Assembly (NCBI GenBank): GCA_029777095.1
Contig: JAKOTS010000074.1
Coordinates: forward strand, 1-32,677
DNA from: Actinomycetes bacterium
GTDB taxonomy: Bacteria; Actinomycetota; Actinomycetes; Actinomycetales; Microbacteriaceae
DNA length: 32,677 nt
Direction: 5' to 3'
Part shown: one piece after another, positions 23,718 through 32,677 of the stretch
How positions within the stretch are numbered: position 1 is the first letter of the stretch
Layout: each line of letters begins with the position of its first letter
Made by a program: the position numbers and the translations under genes
Notes under the pieces: model-generated
The model's database searches: none
Seen by the model: only the letters and a program-made list of their open reading frames with translations
Told to the model about the DNA's origin: nothing

Positions 23718-24404
23718 CTATGCCATTTCTGGTTCGGATGCGGCAGTACCCCGCTCTTCCCACACCTGCTGCAGGATCTGCGTAAACGCTTCGGCGGGCT
23801 GTGCCCCCGAAACACCGTACTTGCCGTCGATGACAAAGAAGGGCACGCCGTTGATGCCATATGCCTGGGCCTGCGCCTGGTCGGCACGCACGGCCGCGGT
23901 GAACCGGCCCGAGGTGAGCGCTTCGCGCGTGGCGTCGGCGTCGAGGCCGACCTCGCTCGCCAGCACCGCGAGGTCTTCGACGCGGCCAACGTGGCTGCCC
24001 TCGGTGAAGTAGGCGCGCATGAGGCGCTCCATCATCTCGGGCTGCACGCCCTGCTCCTTTGCAAAGTGGAGCAGTTCGTGCGCCTTCACGGTGTTCGTGT
24101 GCTTCAGGATGTCGAAGTTGTACTCGAGGCCGGCGTTCGCCGCGACACCGGTCACGTTCTCGAGCATCTGCTTCACCTGCTCGGCGGGCATGCCCTTGTG
24201 GCCGGCAAGGAAGTCGATCTCAGAACCGTCGAAGTCGACGGGAGTATCGGGCGAGAGCTCGTAAGAGTGGTAGGTGACTTCAACCACCGGCGCGTCAGCC
24301 GACTGCGCGGCGACCGCGAGTCCGCTTTCGAGGTTGCGCTTTCCGATGTAGCACCAAGGGCAAGCAATATCGGACCAGACGTCAATTTTGATGGGTTCAT
24401 TCAC
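23718..24404 (-). CDS. DsbA-family (FrnE-like) thiol oxidoreductase
   Basis: A 228-residue cytoplasmic thioredoxin-fold protein of the FrnE/DsbA-like group. It opens with the strand IKIDVWSDIACPWCYIGKRN, giving active-site Cys15 and Cys18 in CPWC, followed by an inserted helical domain and the cis-Pro strand GVPFFVIDGKYGVSGAQ near residue 190. It has no signal sequence. Related proteins such as M. tuberculosis Rv2466c act on mycothiol-linked or drug thiols; the substrate here is unknown. GTG 24404 is the start that matches the family; the frame is open further upstream with no similarity. A pair of direct repeats lies in the gap after uppS, and a Cys-pair peptide gene follows 7 nt after the stop. 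Confidence 0.9.
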   Translation of the reverse strand: MNEPIKIDVWSDIACPWCYIGKRNLESGLAVAAQSADAPVVEVTYHSYELSPDTPVDFDGSEIDFLAGHKGMPAEQVKQMLENVTGVAANAGLEYNFDILKHTNTVKAHELLHFAKEQGVQPEMMERLMRAYFTEGSHVGRVEDLAVLASEVGLDADATREALTSGRFTAAVRADQAQAQAYGINGVPFFVIDGKYGVSGAQPAEAFTQILQQVWEERGTAASEPEMA

Positions 24405-24464
24405 ACTGAGCACAACGATGACCCCACCCGACATATTCCCGAAACGGTACCTCGGCTGCGGTGG

Positions 24465-24504
24465 GTCCGTTGCGGTGCGCCCTTTGTGGCGCGTCCGTTG
24501 CGGT
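24465..24504. repeat. Two direct repeats upstream of the DsbA-like gene
   Basis: GTCCGTTGCGGT occurs at 24465-24476 and 24493-24504, a 28-bp period, inside the 110-bp gap between uppS and the DsbA-like gene. Each copy is followed within a few bases by GGTGCG. They could be paired regulator sites or a local duplication. Confidence 0.7.
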
Positions 24505-24513
24505 ACGGTGCGA

Positions 24514-25341
24514 TCAGGGCTGGGCGACGACAGCGGCGGATGCCTCGGGCGTATCGACCGCGCCCCCGAAGCGTCGTTCGCGGCCCAGGTAAAGCTCGAT
24601 CGCTTCCCACAGGTCGGTCCGCGTGAAATCTGGCCACAGCCGGTCGAGAAACACCATCTCGGCGTACGCCGACTGCCAGAGCAAGAAGTTTGAGGTGCGC
24701 TGCTCGCCGGAGGACCGGACGAACAGGTCGACATCGGGCAGGTCTGGCAGGTAGAGCCGGCGCGCGATGAGCTTCTCGTTCACGGCACCGGGGCGCAACC
24801 GGCCGGCGGCGACATCGTCGGCAATGCTCCGCACCGCGTCAGCGATCTCGGTGCGCCCGCCGTAGTTAACGCACATCGTCAGCGTCAGCCCGGTGTTCTT
24901 CGCGGTCAGCTCTTCAGCGAACTGCAATTCTTTGATCACGCTGCCCCACAGCCGGGGTTTGCGCCCGGCCCAGCGCACGCGCACGTTCCACTCGTTGAGC
25001 TGATCGCGGCGCCGGTGCAGCACGTCGCGGTTGAAGCCCATCAGAAAGCGCACCTCGTCGGGCGACCGCGCCCAGTTCTCGGTTGAGAACGCGTAGACGC
25101 TCAGGTGCGTGACGCCCGCCTGAATCGCGCCGGCCACCACGTCAAGCAGCGAGGCCTCCCCCGCTTTGTGCCCCTCGACCCGCGACAGGCCGCGGCGGTT
25201 CGCCCAGCGACCGTTGCCGTCCATCACGATCGCGACGTGGCGCGGCTTCTTGCCCGGCGAAAATTCGGGCGGGTAGACCCCGGTCCAGTCGACCGGCCGG
25301 TACTCGACGGCGTCAGGATGTGTGGACGGCTTCGCGCTCAT
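24514..25341 (-). CDS. uppS: Isoprenyl transferase / undecaprenyl (decaprenyl) diphosphate synthase
   Basis: Adds cis-isoprene units to make the polyprenyl carrier for peptidoglycan and wall polysaccharides. The 275 residues carry the cis-prenyltransferase motif [13 protein letters not shown] with catalytic Asp41, the [10 protein letters not shown] block, and [20 protein letters not shown] near the C terminus that binds isopentenyl diphosphate. The ATG at 25341 has GGGGGAG 4 nt before it and overlaps the recO stop (ATGA), so the pair is coupled. This recO-uppS order is the same as in M. tuberculosis. The chain length of the product (C50 or C55) is not readable. Confidence 0.96.
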   Translation of the reverse strand: MSAKPSTHPDAVEYRPVDWTGVYPPEFSPGKKPRHVAIVMDGNGRWANRRGLSRVEGHKAGEASLLDVVAGAIQAGVTHLSVYAFSTENWARSPDEVRFLMGFNRDVLHRRRDQLNEWNVRVRWAGRKPRLWGSVIKELQFAEELTAKNTGLTLTMCVNYGGRTEIADAVRSIADDVAAGRLRPGAVNEKLIARRLYLPDLPDVDLFVRSSGEQRTSNFLLWQSAYAEMVFLDRLWPDFTRTDLWEAIELYLGRERRFGGAVDTPEASAAVVAQP

Positions 25342-26099
25342 CGAGCTCCCCCAGAGACGGTGTGGTCGTCGCGCCGCATGCGGTCGACATGTGCAAGTGA
25401 GCGGATGCCGCGTTCGAGATGCCACTGCGCGAACGCGGCGACGAGGCCGGATGCCCGGTTGTGCGCGGCGGCGGGCGCCGCGTCGACCCGCGGCCAGTCG
25501 CCCCGGATGAGGGCGTCGAGCAGCATGATCGTGTCGTGATCGACGCGGGGGCTGCCCGGCGTCGCGCAGTTCGCACACGCCATGCCGCCCAGTTGCGCCA
25601 CGAAGCGTTCGTGTGGGCCCTCGATGCCACACCGCGCACACCCGTCAAGGCTTGGCGCCCATCCAGCGAGCGACATCGCACGCAAAAGATACGAATCGAG
25701 GATGCTCCGTGGTTGCTGTTGCTGCCCCGCGAGCGCGCGGAGCCCGCCGACGAGCAGCAGGTATTGCTGCGGGGTCGCCTCTGATTCGCTCAGGCGGTCG
25801 GCGGTTTCGACCATGGCGTTGGCCGAGGTATAGCGCTCGTAGTCGATGACGATGTCGGCACCGTACGACCCGAGCGATTCGGCCTGCTGAATCACGTCGA
25901 GATTGCGGCCCGCATAGAGCTGGAGGTCGGCGACCATGAACGGCTCGAGCCTTGCACCAAAGCGCGATGACGTGCGACGCACCCCCTTGGCGACGGCACG
26001 AATCTTGCCGTGCCCGCGGCTCAAGAGCGTGACAATGCGGTCGGCTTCACCGAGCTTGTGCGTGCGCAGCACGACAGCTTCGTCTCGGTAAGTGGCCAT
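25338..26099 (-). CDS. recO: DNA repair protein RecO
   Basis: Loads RecA at gaps together with RecR. The 253 residues begin with an OB fold ([20 protein letters not shown], then [15 protein letters not shown]), followed by a helical core and a four-cysteine zinc site, Cys154 and Cys157 in CARC, Cys175 and Cys178 in CANC. The ATG at 26099 has CATAAT 6 nt upstream and no separated Shine-Dalgarno, so initiation is probably leaderless. It overlaps uppS by 4 bp and is separated from leuA by 159 bp. Confidence 0.95.
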   Translation of the reverse strand: MATYRDEAVVLRTHKLGEADRIVTLLSRGHGKIRAVAKGVRRTSSRFGARLEPFMVADLQLYAGRNLDVIQQAESLGSYGADIVIDYERYTSANAMVETADRLSESEATPQQYLLLVGGLRALAGQQQQPRSILDSYLLRAMSLAGWAPSLDGCARCGIEGPHERFVAQLGGMACANCATPGSPRVDHDTIMLLDALIRGDWPRVDAAPAAAHNRASGLVAAFAQWHLERGIRSLAHVDRMRRDDHTVSGGAR

Positions 26100-26105
26100 C
26101 CTCTT

Positions 26106-26111
26106 ATTATG
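26106..26111 (-). promoter_or_regulatory. Leaderless promoter -10 of recO
   Basis: CATAAT, one base from the TATAAT consensus, ends 6 nt (AAGAGG) before ATG 26099. Confidence 0.5.
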
Positions 26112-26258
26112 CTCGGTACCGCTGACAGCGGCCTCGATGCGCCGCCCTGCGCGTCGGCGCCACGACGCACGCCCGGCCGCAACGAAAGAAGCCGCGGGCG
26201 CGGGGCGTCAACGGTTCGTGACGGCCCACGCCCACGGCGATGCCCATTGTGTGAGCAG

Positions 26259-28157
<1,899 letters not shown>

Positions 28158-28213
28158 TTACGCGCGGGACCGCAGAGTTGGCAGGCAAAGATGACGCCGC
28201 TCCCCCGAATACC

Positions 28214-28241
28214 GCGACAAGGATGCCTCTTCCGATACTGT
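28214..28241 (+). promoter_or_regulatory. Candidate promoter of the crotonase gene
   Basis: GCGACA (28214-28219) and TACTGT (28236-28241) are separated by 16 nt, giving an ordinary promoter geometry with a leader of about 80 nt before ATG 28326. Confidence 0.4.
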
Positions 28242-28325
28242 CTGGTCATGGCGTGCAATCGCATCGGCGCCAGGTGCCAATGGCGGCACGAGCAACGCGT
28301 TTCACTCGACAAAGGAGTCCTGAAC

Positions 28326-28979
28326 ATGCCGACACTGACCAAAGAAAACGGCCTGTACGTGCTGCACCTGGGAAGCGATGAGAACCGCTTCACGGTGGCA
28401 TGGGTCGGCGAGGTAGAGGCCGCGCTCAACACAGTTGTGGCCGACCCCGCACCCCTCGTGACGATTGCCGATGGCAAGTTCTTCTCGAACGGACTCGACC
28501 TCGATTGGATGCGCGCGAACCCGACCGAAGCATCCGACTACACCGCGCGGGTCAAGGCGCTCCTCGCCCGGTTCCTCACGCTTCCGGTCGCGACCGTCGC
28601 CGCGGTCAACGGGCACGCATTTGGCGCAGGCTCACTGCTTGCCACGGCCCACGACTGGCGCGTCATGCGCAGCGACCGCGGCTACTTCTGCTTCCCCGAG
28701 GTCGACATCAAGCTGCCCTTCGGGCGCGGCTTCGGCTCCCTCATCCAGGCCAAGTTCACGCCTCGCACCGCGCTCGACGCGATGTCGACCGGTCGGCGCT
28801 ACGGCGGCGAGGACGCACTCACCGCTGGGCTCGTCGATGCGACGGCAACGGAGGGCGACCTGCTCGAAACCGCACGGGCGCGAGTCGCCGGCCTCGCCGA
28901 CAAGGACCCGCGCACCCTCGGCTCAATCAAGGCCACGATGTACGCAGAGGTCGTCGAGCGACTGCTCGAACGCGGTTAG
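28326..28979 (+). CDS. Enoyl-CoA hydratase/isomerase family protein
   Basis: A 217-residue crotonase-fold protein acting on acyl-CoA. The first oxyanion-hole segment is ADGKFFSNGLDLDW near residues 48-61 and the second is VNGHAFGAGSLLATAHDWRVM near 97-117. Glu in CFPEVDIKLPFG is the likely catalytic acid. The protein is shorter than hydratases of about 260 residues and resembles delta-enoyl-CoA isomerases, so the exact reaction is open. AAAGGAG (28311-28317) lies 8 nt before ATG 28326. It is the only + strand protein gene in the last 16 kb, divergent from the leu leader and convergent with era. Confidence 0.9.
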   Translation: MPTLTKENGLYVLHLGSDENRFTVAWVGEVEAALNTVVADPAPLVTIADGKFFSNGLDLDWMRANPTEASDYTARVKALLARFLTLPVATVAAVNGHAFGAGSLLATAHDWRVMRSDRGYFCFPEVDIKLPFGRGFGSLIQAKFTPRTALDAMSTGRRYGGEDALTAGLVDATATEGDLLETARARVAGLADKDPRTLGSIKATMYAEVVERLLERG

Positions 28980-29015
28980 CGCTGGCACCCGCGCTCGCAC
29001 AGACGAGGCACCGTG

Positions 29016-29033
29016 AACCGGCCAACGCCGGTT
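29016..29033. terminator. Hairpin between the crotonase gene and era
   Basis: Arms AACCGGC (29016-29022) and GCCGGTT (29027-29033) enclose CAAC and lie 1 nt from the era stop codon, in a convergent gap. Followed on the + strand by GTTAG, with no long T tract. It may help terminate either transcript. Confidence 0.45.
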
Positions 29034-29034
29034 G

Positions 29035-29961
29035 TTAGAAGCCCAGCCGGCCGAGGAGCTTGGGGTCGCGCTGCCAGTCCTTCGCGACCTTGACACGCAG
29101 GCTGAGGAACACCTTTGTGCCGACAAGCGGCTCGATCTGTGCTCGCGCGCGCGCGCCAACATCGCGCAGGCGTGAACCCCCGTGGCCGATCACGATGGCC
29201 TTCTGGCTATCGCGCTCAACAAACACGTTGGCGTAGATGTCGGTCATCGAGCCGTCTTCACGCTCAGAAATATCGTCGATCGTGACGGCCAGCGAGTGCG
29301 GCAGCTCGTCACGAACGCCCTCGAGCGACGCTTCGCGAATAATCTCGGCGACGCGGTTCTCGAGCGATTCATCGGTCACGACACCCTCGTCGTAGAGCGC
29401 TGGGCCGTGCGGCATCAGGCCGAGCACCTGGTCCAACAGGACGTTGAGCTGGTCAAGCGCATCGGCCGAACCAGACACCGCAGAAAGCGGGATCACCGCG
29501 GCCCAGTCGTCGCGAAGCGCGTTGACCTCCATCAGCCGCTCAATGACCTGTTCCGGCTTTGCGGCGTCAATCTTGGTGACGAGCGCGATCTTCTTCGCCC
29601 GGCTAAAGCCGTCGAGACTCTCGCTGATGCGGCGGTCACCGGGGCCGACCTTCTCGGTCGCGGGCACGCAGAACCCGATCACGTCAACATCGCGCAGCGT
29701 CGAATCGACGAGGTCGTTGAGTCGCTTGCCGAGCAACGTTCGAGGCTTGTGGATGCCGGGGGTATCAACGATCACGAGTTGCCCATCGGGCCGGTTCACG
29801 ATGCCGCGGATTGCCCGGCGGGTGGTCTGCGGCTTGTCGCTGGTGATTGCAACCTTGGTGCCGACGAGCGCGTTGGTGAGCGTGGACTTGCCAACGTTCG
29901 GTCGACCAACGAAGGTGACAAAGCCGGATCGGAAATCGGGGTTCGGGGTCTGTTCAGGCAC
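29035..29961 (-). CDS. era: GTPase Era
   Basis: Ribosome assembly GTPase binding 16S rRNA near its 3' end. The 308 residues from GTG 29961 contain GRPNVGKS (19-26), switch I around the TTRR at 46-49, DTPG (66-69), the G4 motif TKID (129-132, Thr in place of the usual Asn, common in actinobacteria), and the SAVSG G5. A KH RNA-binding domain ends the protein, with VIGHGGSRLRDVGARAR and a closing KDWQRDPKLLGRLGF. GGAG is 8 nt before GTG 29961, which overlaps the corC-like stop by 8 bp; the longer frame to 30003 adds a Pro-rich extension with no support. It ends the phoH-ybeY-corC-era run. Confidence 0.95.
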   Translation of the reverse strand: MPEQTPNPDFRSGFVTFVGRPNVGKSTLTNALVGTKVAITSDKPQTTRRAIRGIVNRPDGQLVIVDTPGIHKPRTLLGKRLNDLVDSTLRDVDVIGFCVPATEKVGPGDRRISESLDGFSRAKKIALVTKIDAAKPEQVIERLMEVNALRDDWAAVIPLSAVSGSADALDQLNVLLDQVLGLMPHGPALYDEGVVTDESLENRVAEIIREASLEGVRDELPHSLAVTIDDISEREDGSMTDIYANVFVERDSQKAIVIGHGGSRLRDVGARARAQIEPLVGTKVFLSLRVKVAKDWQRDPKLLGRLGF

Positions 29962-31261
29962 GGGTATCGCTCCGGTTCTCGGGAATGGTGGTGGCGGCGG
30001 CATCCATGCCCTCGCTGCGTTCTACAAAGACGGTGCCGATGCCCCGTCCGCGGCGCCGGGGAGGCCCGGCGGTCATGCTCAAACCTGCAATATGCACCTG
30101 CGCGCCAGGCTGCGGAATGCGGCCCAGCGCCTTGCCCAGCAGCCCGCCCACCGAGTCGACCTCTTCGTCGTCGAGTTCGATGCCAAACAGGTCACCGAGC
30201 TCGGCCAACGAGAGGCGCGCATTGACCCGGTATTGCCCGGGTGCGAGCTGCACGATGTCGCTCGTGGGCACGTCGTACTCGTCTGCGATGTCGCCGACGA
30301 GCTCCTCGATCAGGTCTTCGAGCGTAACGAGCCCAGCGATACCGCCGTATTCGTCGACGACGAGGCACACGTGCACGGCGTCGCGCTTCATCTGCTGCAG
30401 CAGGGTCTCGGCCTTCATCGACTCGGGCACGAACGCGGCCGGACGAAGGAGCCCGCGGATCTCGGTCTCGCGCCACCCAGCATCGCCGCGGAATCCAATC
30501 TGCACGAGATCCTTGAGGTAGAGCACGCCCACCACGTCATCGACCTCGCCATCGATCACCGGGACGCGGGAGACGCCGGTGTCGAGAAACAGCTGCATTG
30601 CGTCGTTGGTGGTGGCCGAGGCATCCACCGTCACCATGTCGGTGCGCGGCACCATCACCGCACGCACGAAGCGATCGGTGAAATCGAAGACCGAGTGGAT
30701 GAGCTCGCGGTCGTCTTCTTCGATCAGTTCGTTCTCGGCGGCCTCGTCGATGATGCTGAGGAGCTGCTCTTCAGAGCTGAATGACGAGCTGCGGGGCGTG
30801 CCGGGCGTGACCCGATCGCCGAGTGAGGCGAGGGCGCCGGACAGCGGGCCGAGCAGGATTTGCACAAAGCGCACGATGGGCGCGGCGCCGCGGAGGAGAC
30901 CCTTCGCGTACTGACGCCCGACGGTGCGGGGGCTCGCGCCCACGAGCACGAACGACACGCCGGTCATGATCACAGCGGCGGCAAGCATCGCCCACCAGAT
31001 GTTGTCGAACAGCTCATCGAAGGCGACCGTCACCAGCACCGCCGCCGACGTTTCGGCGAGGATGCGGAAGAAGATCACGGCGTTGAGCGAGCGCTCAGGG
31101 TCGTCTGAGATCTTTCGCAGGTGCCCGGCGTTGCGGCCCGACTTCGAGAGTTCAATGAGATCGACGCGCGACGTGACGGTCAGCGCCGCATCGAGCGTCG
31201 CCATCAAGCCACCGGCCGCGAGCAAGAGCGCGGCCGCGATGAACAGGAGCGTGGCGATCAT
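29954..31261 (-). CDS. CNNM/CorC-type membrane protein (hemolysin family)
   Basis: A 435-residue protein of the CorC/HlyC-associated family, linked to Mg2+ or Co2+ efflux and metal homeostasis. An N-terminal DUF21/CNNM membrane domain (about 1-140, including the hydrophobic stretch MIATLLFIAAALLLAAGGL) precedes two CBS domains: MVPRTDMVTVD to VLYLKDLV, and LQQMKRDAVHVCLVVDEYGG to GLVTLEDLIEEL. The C-terminal CorC_HlyC domain is near 340-415. The gene lies 18 bp after ybeY and its stop overlaps the era start, as in M. tuberculosis (Rv2366c next to era). The transported ion is not determinable. Confidence 0.92.
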   Translation of the reverse strand: MIATLLFIAAALLLAAGGLMATLDAALTVTSRVDLIELSKSGRNAGHLRKISDDPERSLNAVIFFRILAETSAAVLVTVAFDELFDNIWWAMLAAAVIMTGVSFVLVGASPRTVGRQYAKGLLRGAAPIVRFVQILLGPLSGALASLGDRVTPGTPRSSSFSSEEQLLSIIDEAAENELIEEDDRELIHSVFDFTDRFVRAVMVPRTDMVTVDASATTNDAMQLFLDTGVSRVPVIDGEVDDVVGVLYLKDLVQIGFRGDAGWRETEIRGLLRPAAFVPESMKAETLLQQMKRDAVHVCLVVDEYGGIAGLVTLEDLIEELVGDIADEYDVPTSDIVQLAPGQYRVNARLSLAELGDLFGIELDDEEVDSVGGLLGKALGRIPQPGAQVHIAGLSMTAGPPRRRGRGIGTVFVERSEGMDAAATTIPENRSDTRA

Positions 31262-31279
31262 GCTGAACCGGTCACGCCC

Positions 31280-31741
31280 TCATCGTCGTCGTTCAGAGGC
31301 GACGAAGCCCTGGAGCAGCTCGCGCTGCAACCCGAACATTTCGCGCTCTTCTTCAGGCTCGGCGTGATCGAAGCCAAGGAGGTGCAGCAGGCCGTGCGTG
31401 GTCAGCAACAGCAGCTCGTCGAGGGTGGAATGGCCGGCAGCGAGTGCCTGTGTCTCGGCGACCTGCGGGCACAGCACGATATCGCCGAGGAGCCCGGGAG
31501 GGGTCGGGGCATCGTCGGTTCCGGGGCGCAGTTCATCCATCGGGAAGCTCAAGACGTCGGTCGGGCCCGGCTCGTCCATCCACTGCACGTGCAGCGCCTC
31601 CATCGCGCCCTCGTCGACGAGCACGATCGCGAGCTCCGCATCGGGGCTCACGTGCATCGCGCCGAGGATGTACTCGACGAGCCGAAGCACACGGGTCTCG
31701 TCGATCTCGATGGTCGACTCGTTGTTGATTTCAATGGTCAT
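31280..31741 (-). CDS. ybeY: rRNA maturation endoribonuclease YbeY
   Basis: Metal-dependent nuclease for 16S rRNA 3'-end processing and ribosome quality control. The 153 residues contain the zinc motif HGLLHLLGFDH with His116, His120 and His126, and the TDVLSFPMDE substrate strand near 61-70. The start ATG 31741 gives MTIEINNEST, the family start; the frame remains open upstream without similarity. It lies 13 bp after phoH and 18 bp before the CNNM gene, all on the same strand. Confidence 0.96.
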   Translation of the reverse strand: MTIEINNESTIEIDETRVLRLVEYILGAMHVSPDAELAIVLVDEGAMEALHVQWMDEPGPTDVLSFPMDELRPGTDDAPTPPGLLGDIVLCPQVAETQALAAGHSTLDELLLLTTHGLLHLLGFDHAEPEEEREMFGLQRELLQGFVASERRR

Positions 31742-31754
31742 GCTCGTCCTCGCG

Positions 31755-32677
31755 TCACGGTCGTCCCCGCTTGGGAATTCTTTCGTTGGGCCCGGCAGGT
31801 CGTGCCTCGCGTGCGCCGCGCCGGTCGGCACGGGCCGCGAACTGGGCGGCCTCATCACGTTCGTGTCGCGCCGCGACACGGGCCTCGTCGTACTCGGTGT
31901 AGGCGTCGACGATCTTGCCGACGAGCGTGTGGCGAACCACATCATCGCTGGTAAATCGCGCGAAGTGGATGTCGTCGATCCCGTCGAGCACCCGCGTCAC
32001 GAGCCGCAGGCCCGACGCGCCACTCGGCAGGTCGATTTGCGTGATGTCACCGGTGACGACCATCCGCGTGCCGAAACCGAGACGCGTCAGGAACATCTTC
32101 ATCTGCTCGGGGGTCGTGTTCTGCGCCTCGTCGAGCACAACGAATGAGTCGTTGAGCGTGCGCCCACGCATATATGCGAGCGGTGCGACCTCGATGGTGC
32201 CGGCCGCAAGCAGCTTGGGCACGAGTTCCGGATCCATCATCTCGTTGAGTGCGTCGTAGAGCGGCCGGAGATACGGGTCGATCTTGTCGTTCAGCGTGCC
32301 GGGGAGAAAGCCAAGCCGCTCCCCCGCTTCGACTGCGGGGCGCGTCAAAATAATGCGGCTGACCTCTTTGCGCTGAAGCGCCTGCACAGCCATGGCCATC
32401 GCGAGATAGGTCTTGCCGGTACCGGCCGGGCCGATGCCGAACACGATCGTGTTCTCTTCCATCGCATCGACGTACGCGCGCTGGCCGGCGGTCTTCGCGC
32501 GAATGACGCGGCCACGCGAGGTCAGAATCGCTTCGCCCAGCACCTCCGACGGGCGGACACCGTCTTCACGCTCCAAGATGCGCGCGGACGACACGACATC
32601 GAACGGTGCCAAGTCGTGCCCGGAGCGAGTCATCTCGAGCAGTTCGTTCACGAGGCGCAGCGCGCTGTCGACAGCGG
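31755..32677 (-). CDS. phoH: PhoH family ATPase (partial, N-terminal end outside window)
   Basis: A cytoplasmic P-loop ATPase, commonly co-transcribed with ybeY and considered to act in RNA metabolism. The visible part has [20 protein letters not shown] (Walker A), [19 protein letters not shown] (Walker B), [18 protein letters not shown] and [13 protein letters not shown], all PhoH hallmarks. A GTG at 32651 in the same frame is not the true start, because the codons beyond it continue the family sequence ([15 protein letters not shown]) to the edge. The last 45 residues are Arg/Glu/Ala-rich and probably disordered. Confidence 0.95.
   Translation of the reverse strand, partial: AVDSALRLVNELLEMTRSGHDLAPFDVVSSARILEREDGVRPSEVLGEAILTSRGRVIRAKTAGQRAYVDAMEENTIVFGIGPAGTGKTYLAMAMAVQALQRKEVSRIILTRPAVEAGERLGFLPGTLNDKIDPYLRPLYDALNEMMDPELVPKLLAAGTIEVAPLAYMRGRTLNDSFVVLDEAQNTTPEQMKMFLTRLGFGTRMVVTGDITQIDLPSGASGLRLVTRVLDGIDDIHFARFTSDDVVRHTLVGKIVDAYTEYDEARVAARHERDEAAQFAARADRRGAREARPAGPNERIPKRGRP

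Noticed and set aside
29182..30784. Overlapping plus-strand frames of 347 and 446 codons opposite era and the CNNM gene
   Set aside because: Shadows of recognised minus-strand genes with intact GTPase and CBS motifs.

Overview
The window is typical high-GC actinobacterial chromosome. Gene content and order point to a member of the Micrococcales, most likely Microbacteriaceae: a homodimeric-type AceE next to a PucR-type FasR-like regulator and fabD-fabH-acpP-fabF, a DUF3145 gene, and the block phoH-ybeY-corC-era with recO-uppS. That last block matches the Mycobacterium tuberculosis order from phoH1 to uppS. No phage, plasmid, insertion sequence or CRISPR signature was seen.

Layout. Positions 1-1613 (-) hold the N-terminal part of an ABC-F ATPase with a possible attenuator leader, followed by tRNA-Val (-). 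Positions 2239-9877 (+) form a central carbon and lipid block: aceE makes acetyl-CoA, the regulator is coupled to it by 6 nt, and fabD, fabH, acpP and fabF build fatty acids. A dyad symmetric over 27 bp precedes fabD and is a good operator candidate. A strong terminator closes this block against the convergent DUF3145 gene. Positions 10699-13958 (-) encode a lipoprotein, a UDP-GlcNAc 2-epimerase and a processive family 2 glycosyltransferase, probably an envelope or exopolysaccharide cassette. tRNA-Met/Ile2 follows, then a DMT transporter and peptide deformylase transcribed divergently from a 42-bp gap. An ArsR-family regulator and a SulP anion transporter form a translationally coupled pair, followed by tRNA-Asn on the + strand.

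Positions 18211-28126 (-) are a long run, listed in transcription order: a leucine leader peptide and leuA, recO, uppS, a FrnE/DsbA-like oxidoreductase, a 41-codon Cys-pair peptide, dus, dgt, dnaG and an orphan ABC ATPase. A crotonase gene (+) is divergent from the leu leader. Positions 29035-32677 (-) are phoH-ybeY-corC-era.

Regulation. Several genes have a TANNNT-like -10 hexamer exactly 6-7 nt before their start codon and no Shine-Dalgarno, which suggests leaderless transcripts (lipoprotein, mnaA, DMT transporter, def, recO, dnaG, leu leader). The less ordinary items are the Cys-pair peptide after the DsbA-like gene, the leu attenuator, the cysteine-free ArsR with a palindrome over its own start codon, the orphan ABC ATPase with an H-loop His-to-Asn change, and a strongly over-represented word GGATGCC/GGCATCC spread over both strands. 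All motif, spacing and repeat statements come from reading the sequence by eye; no database search was run.
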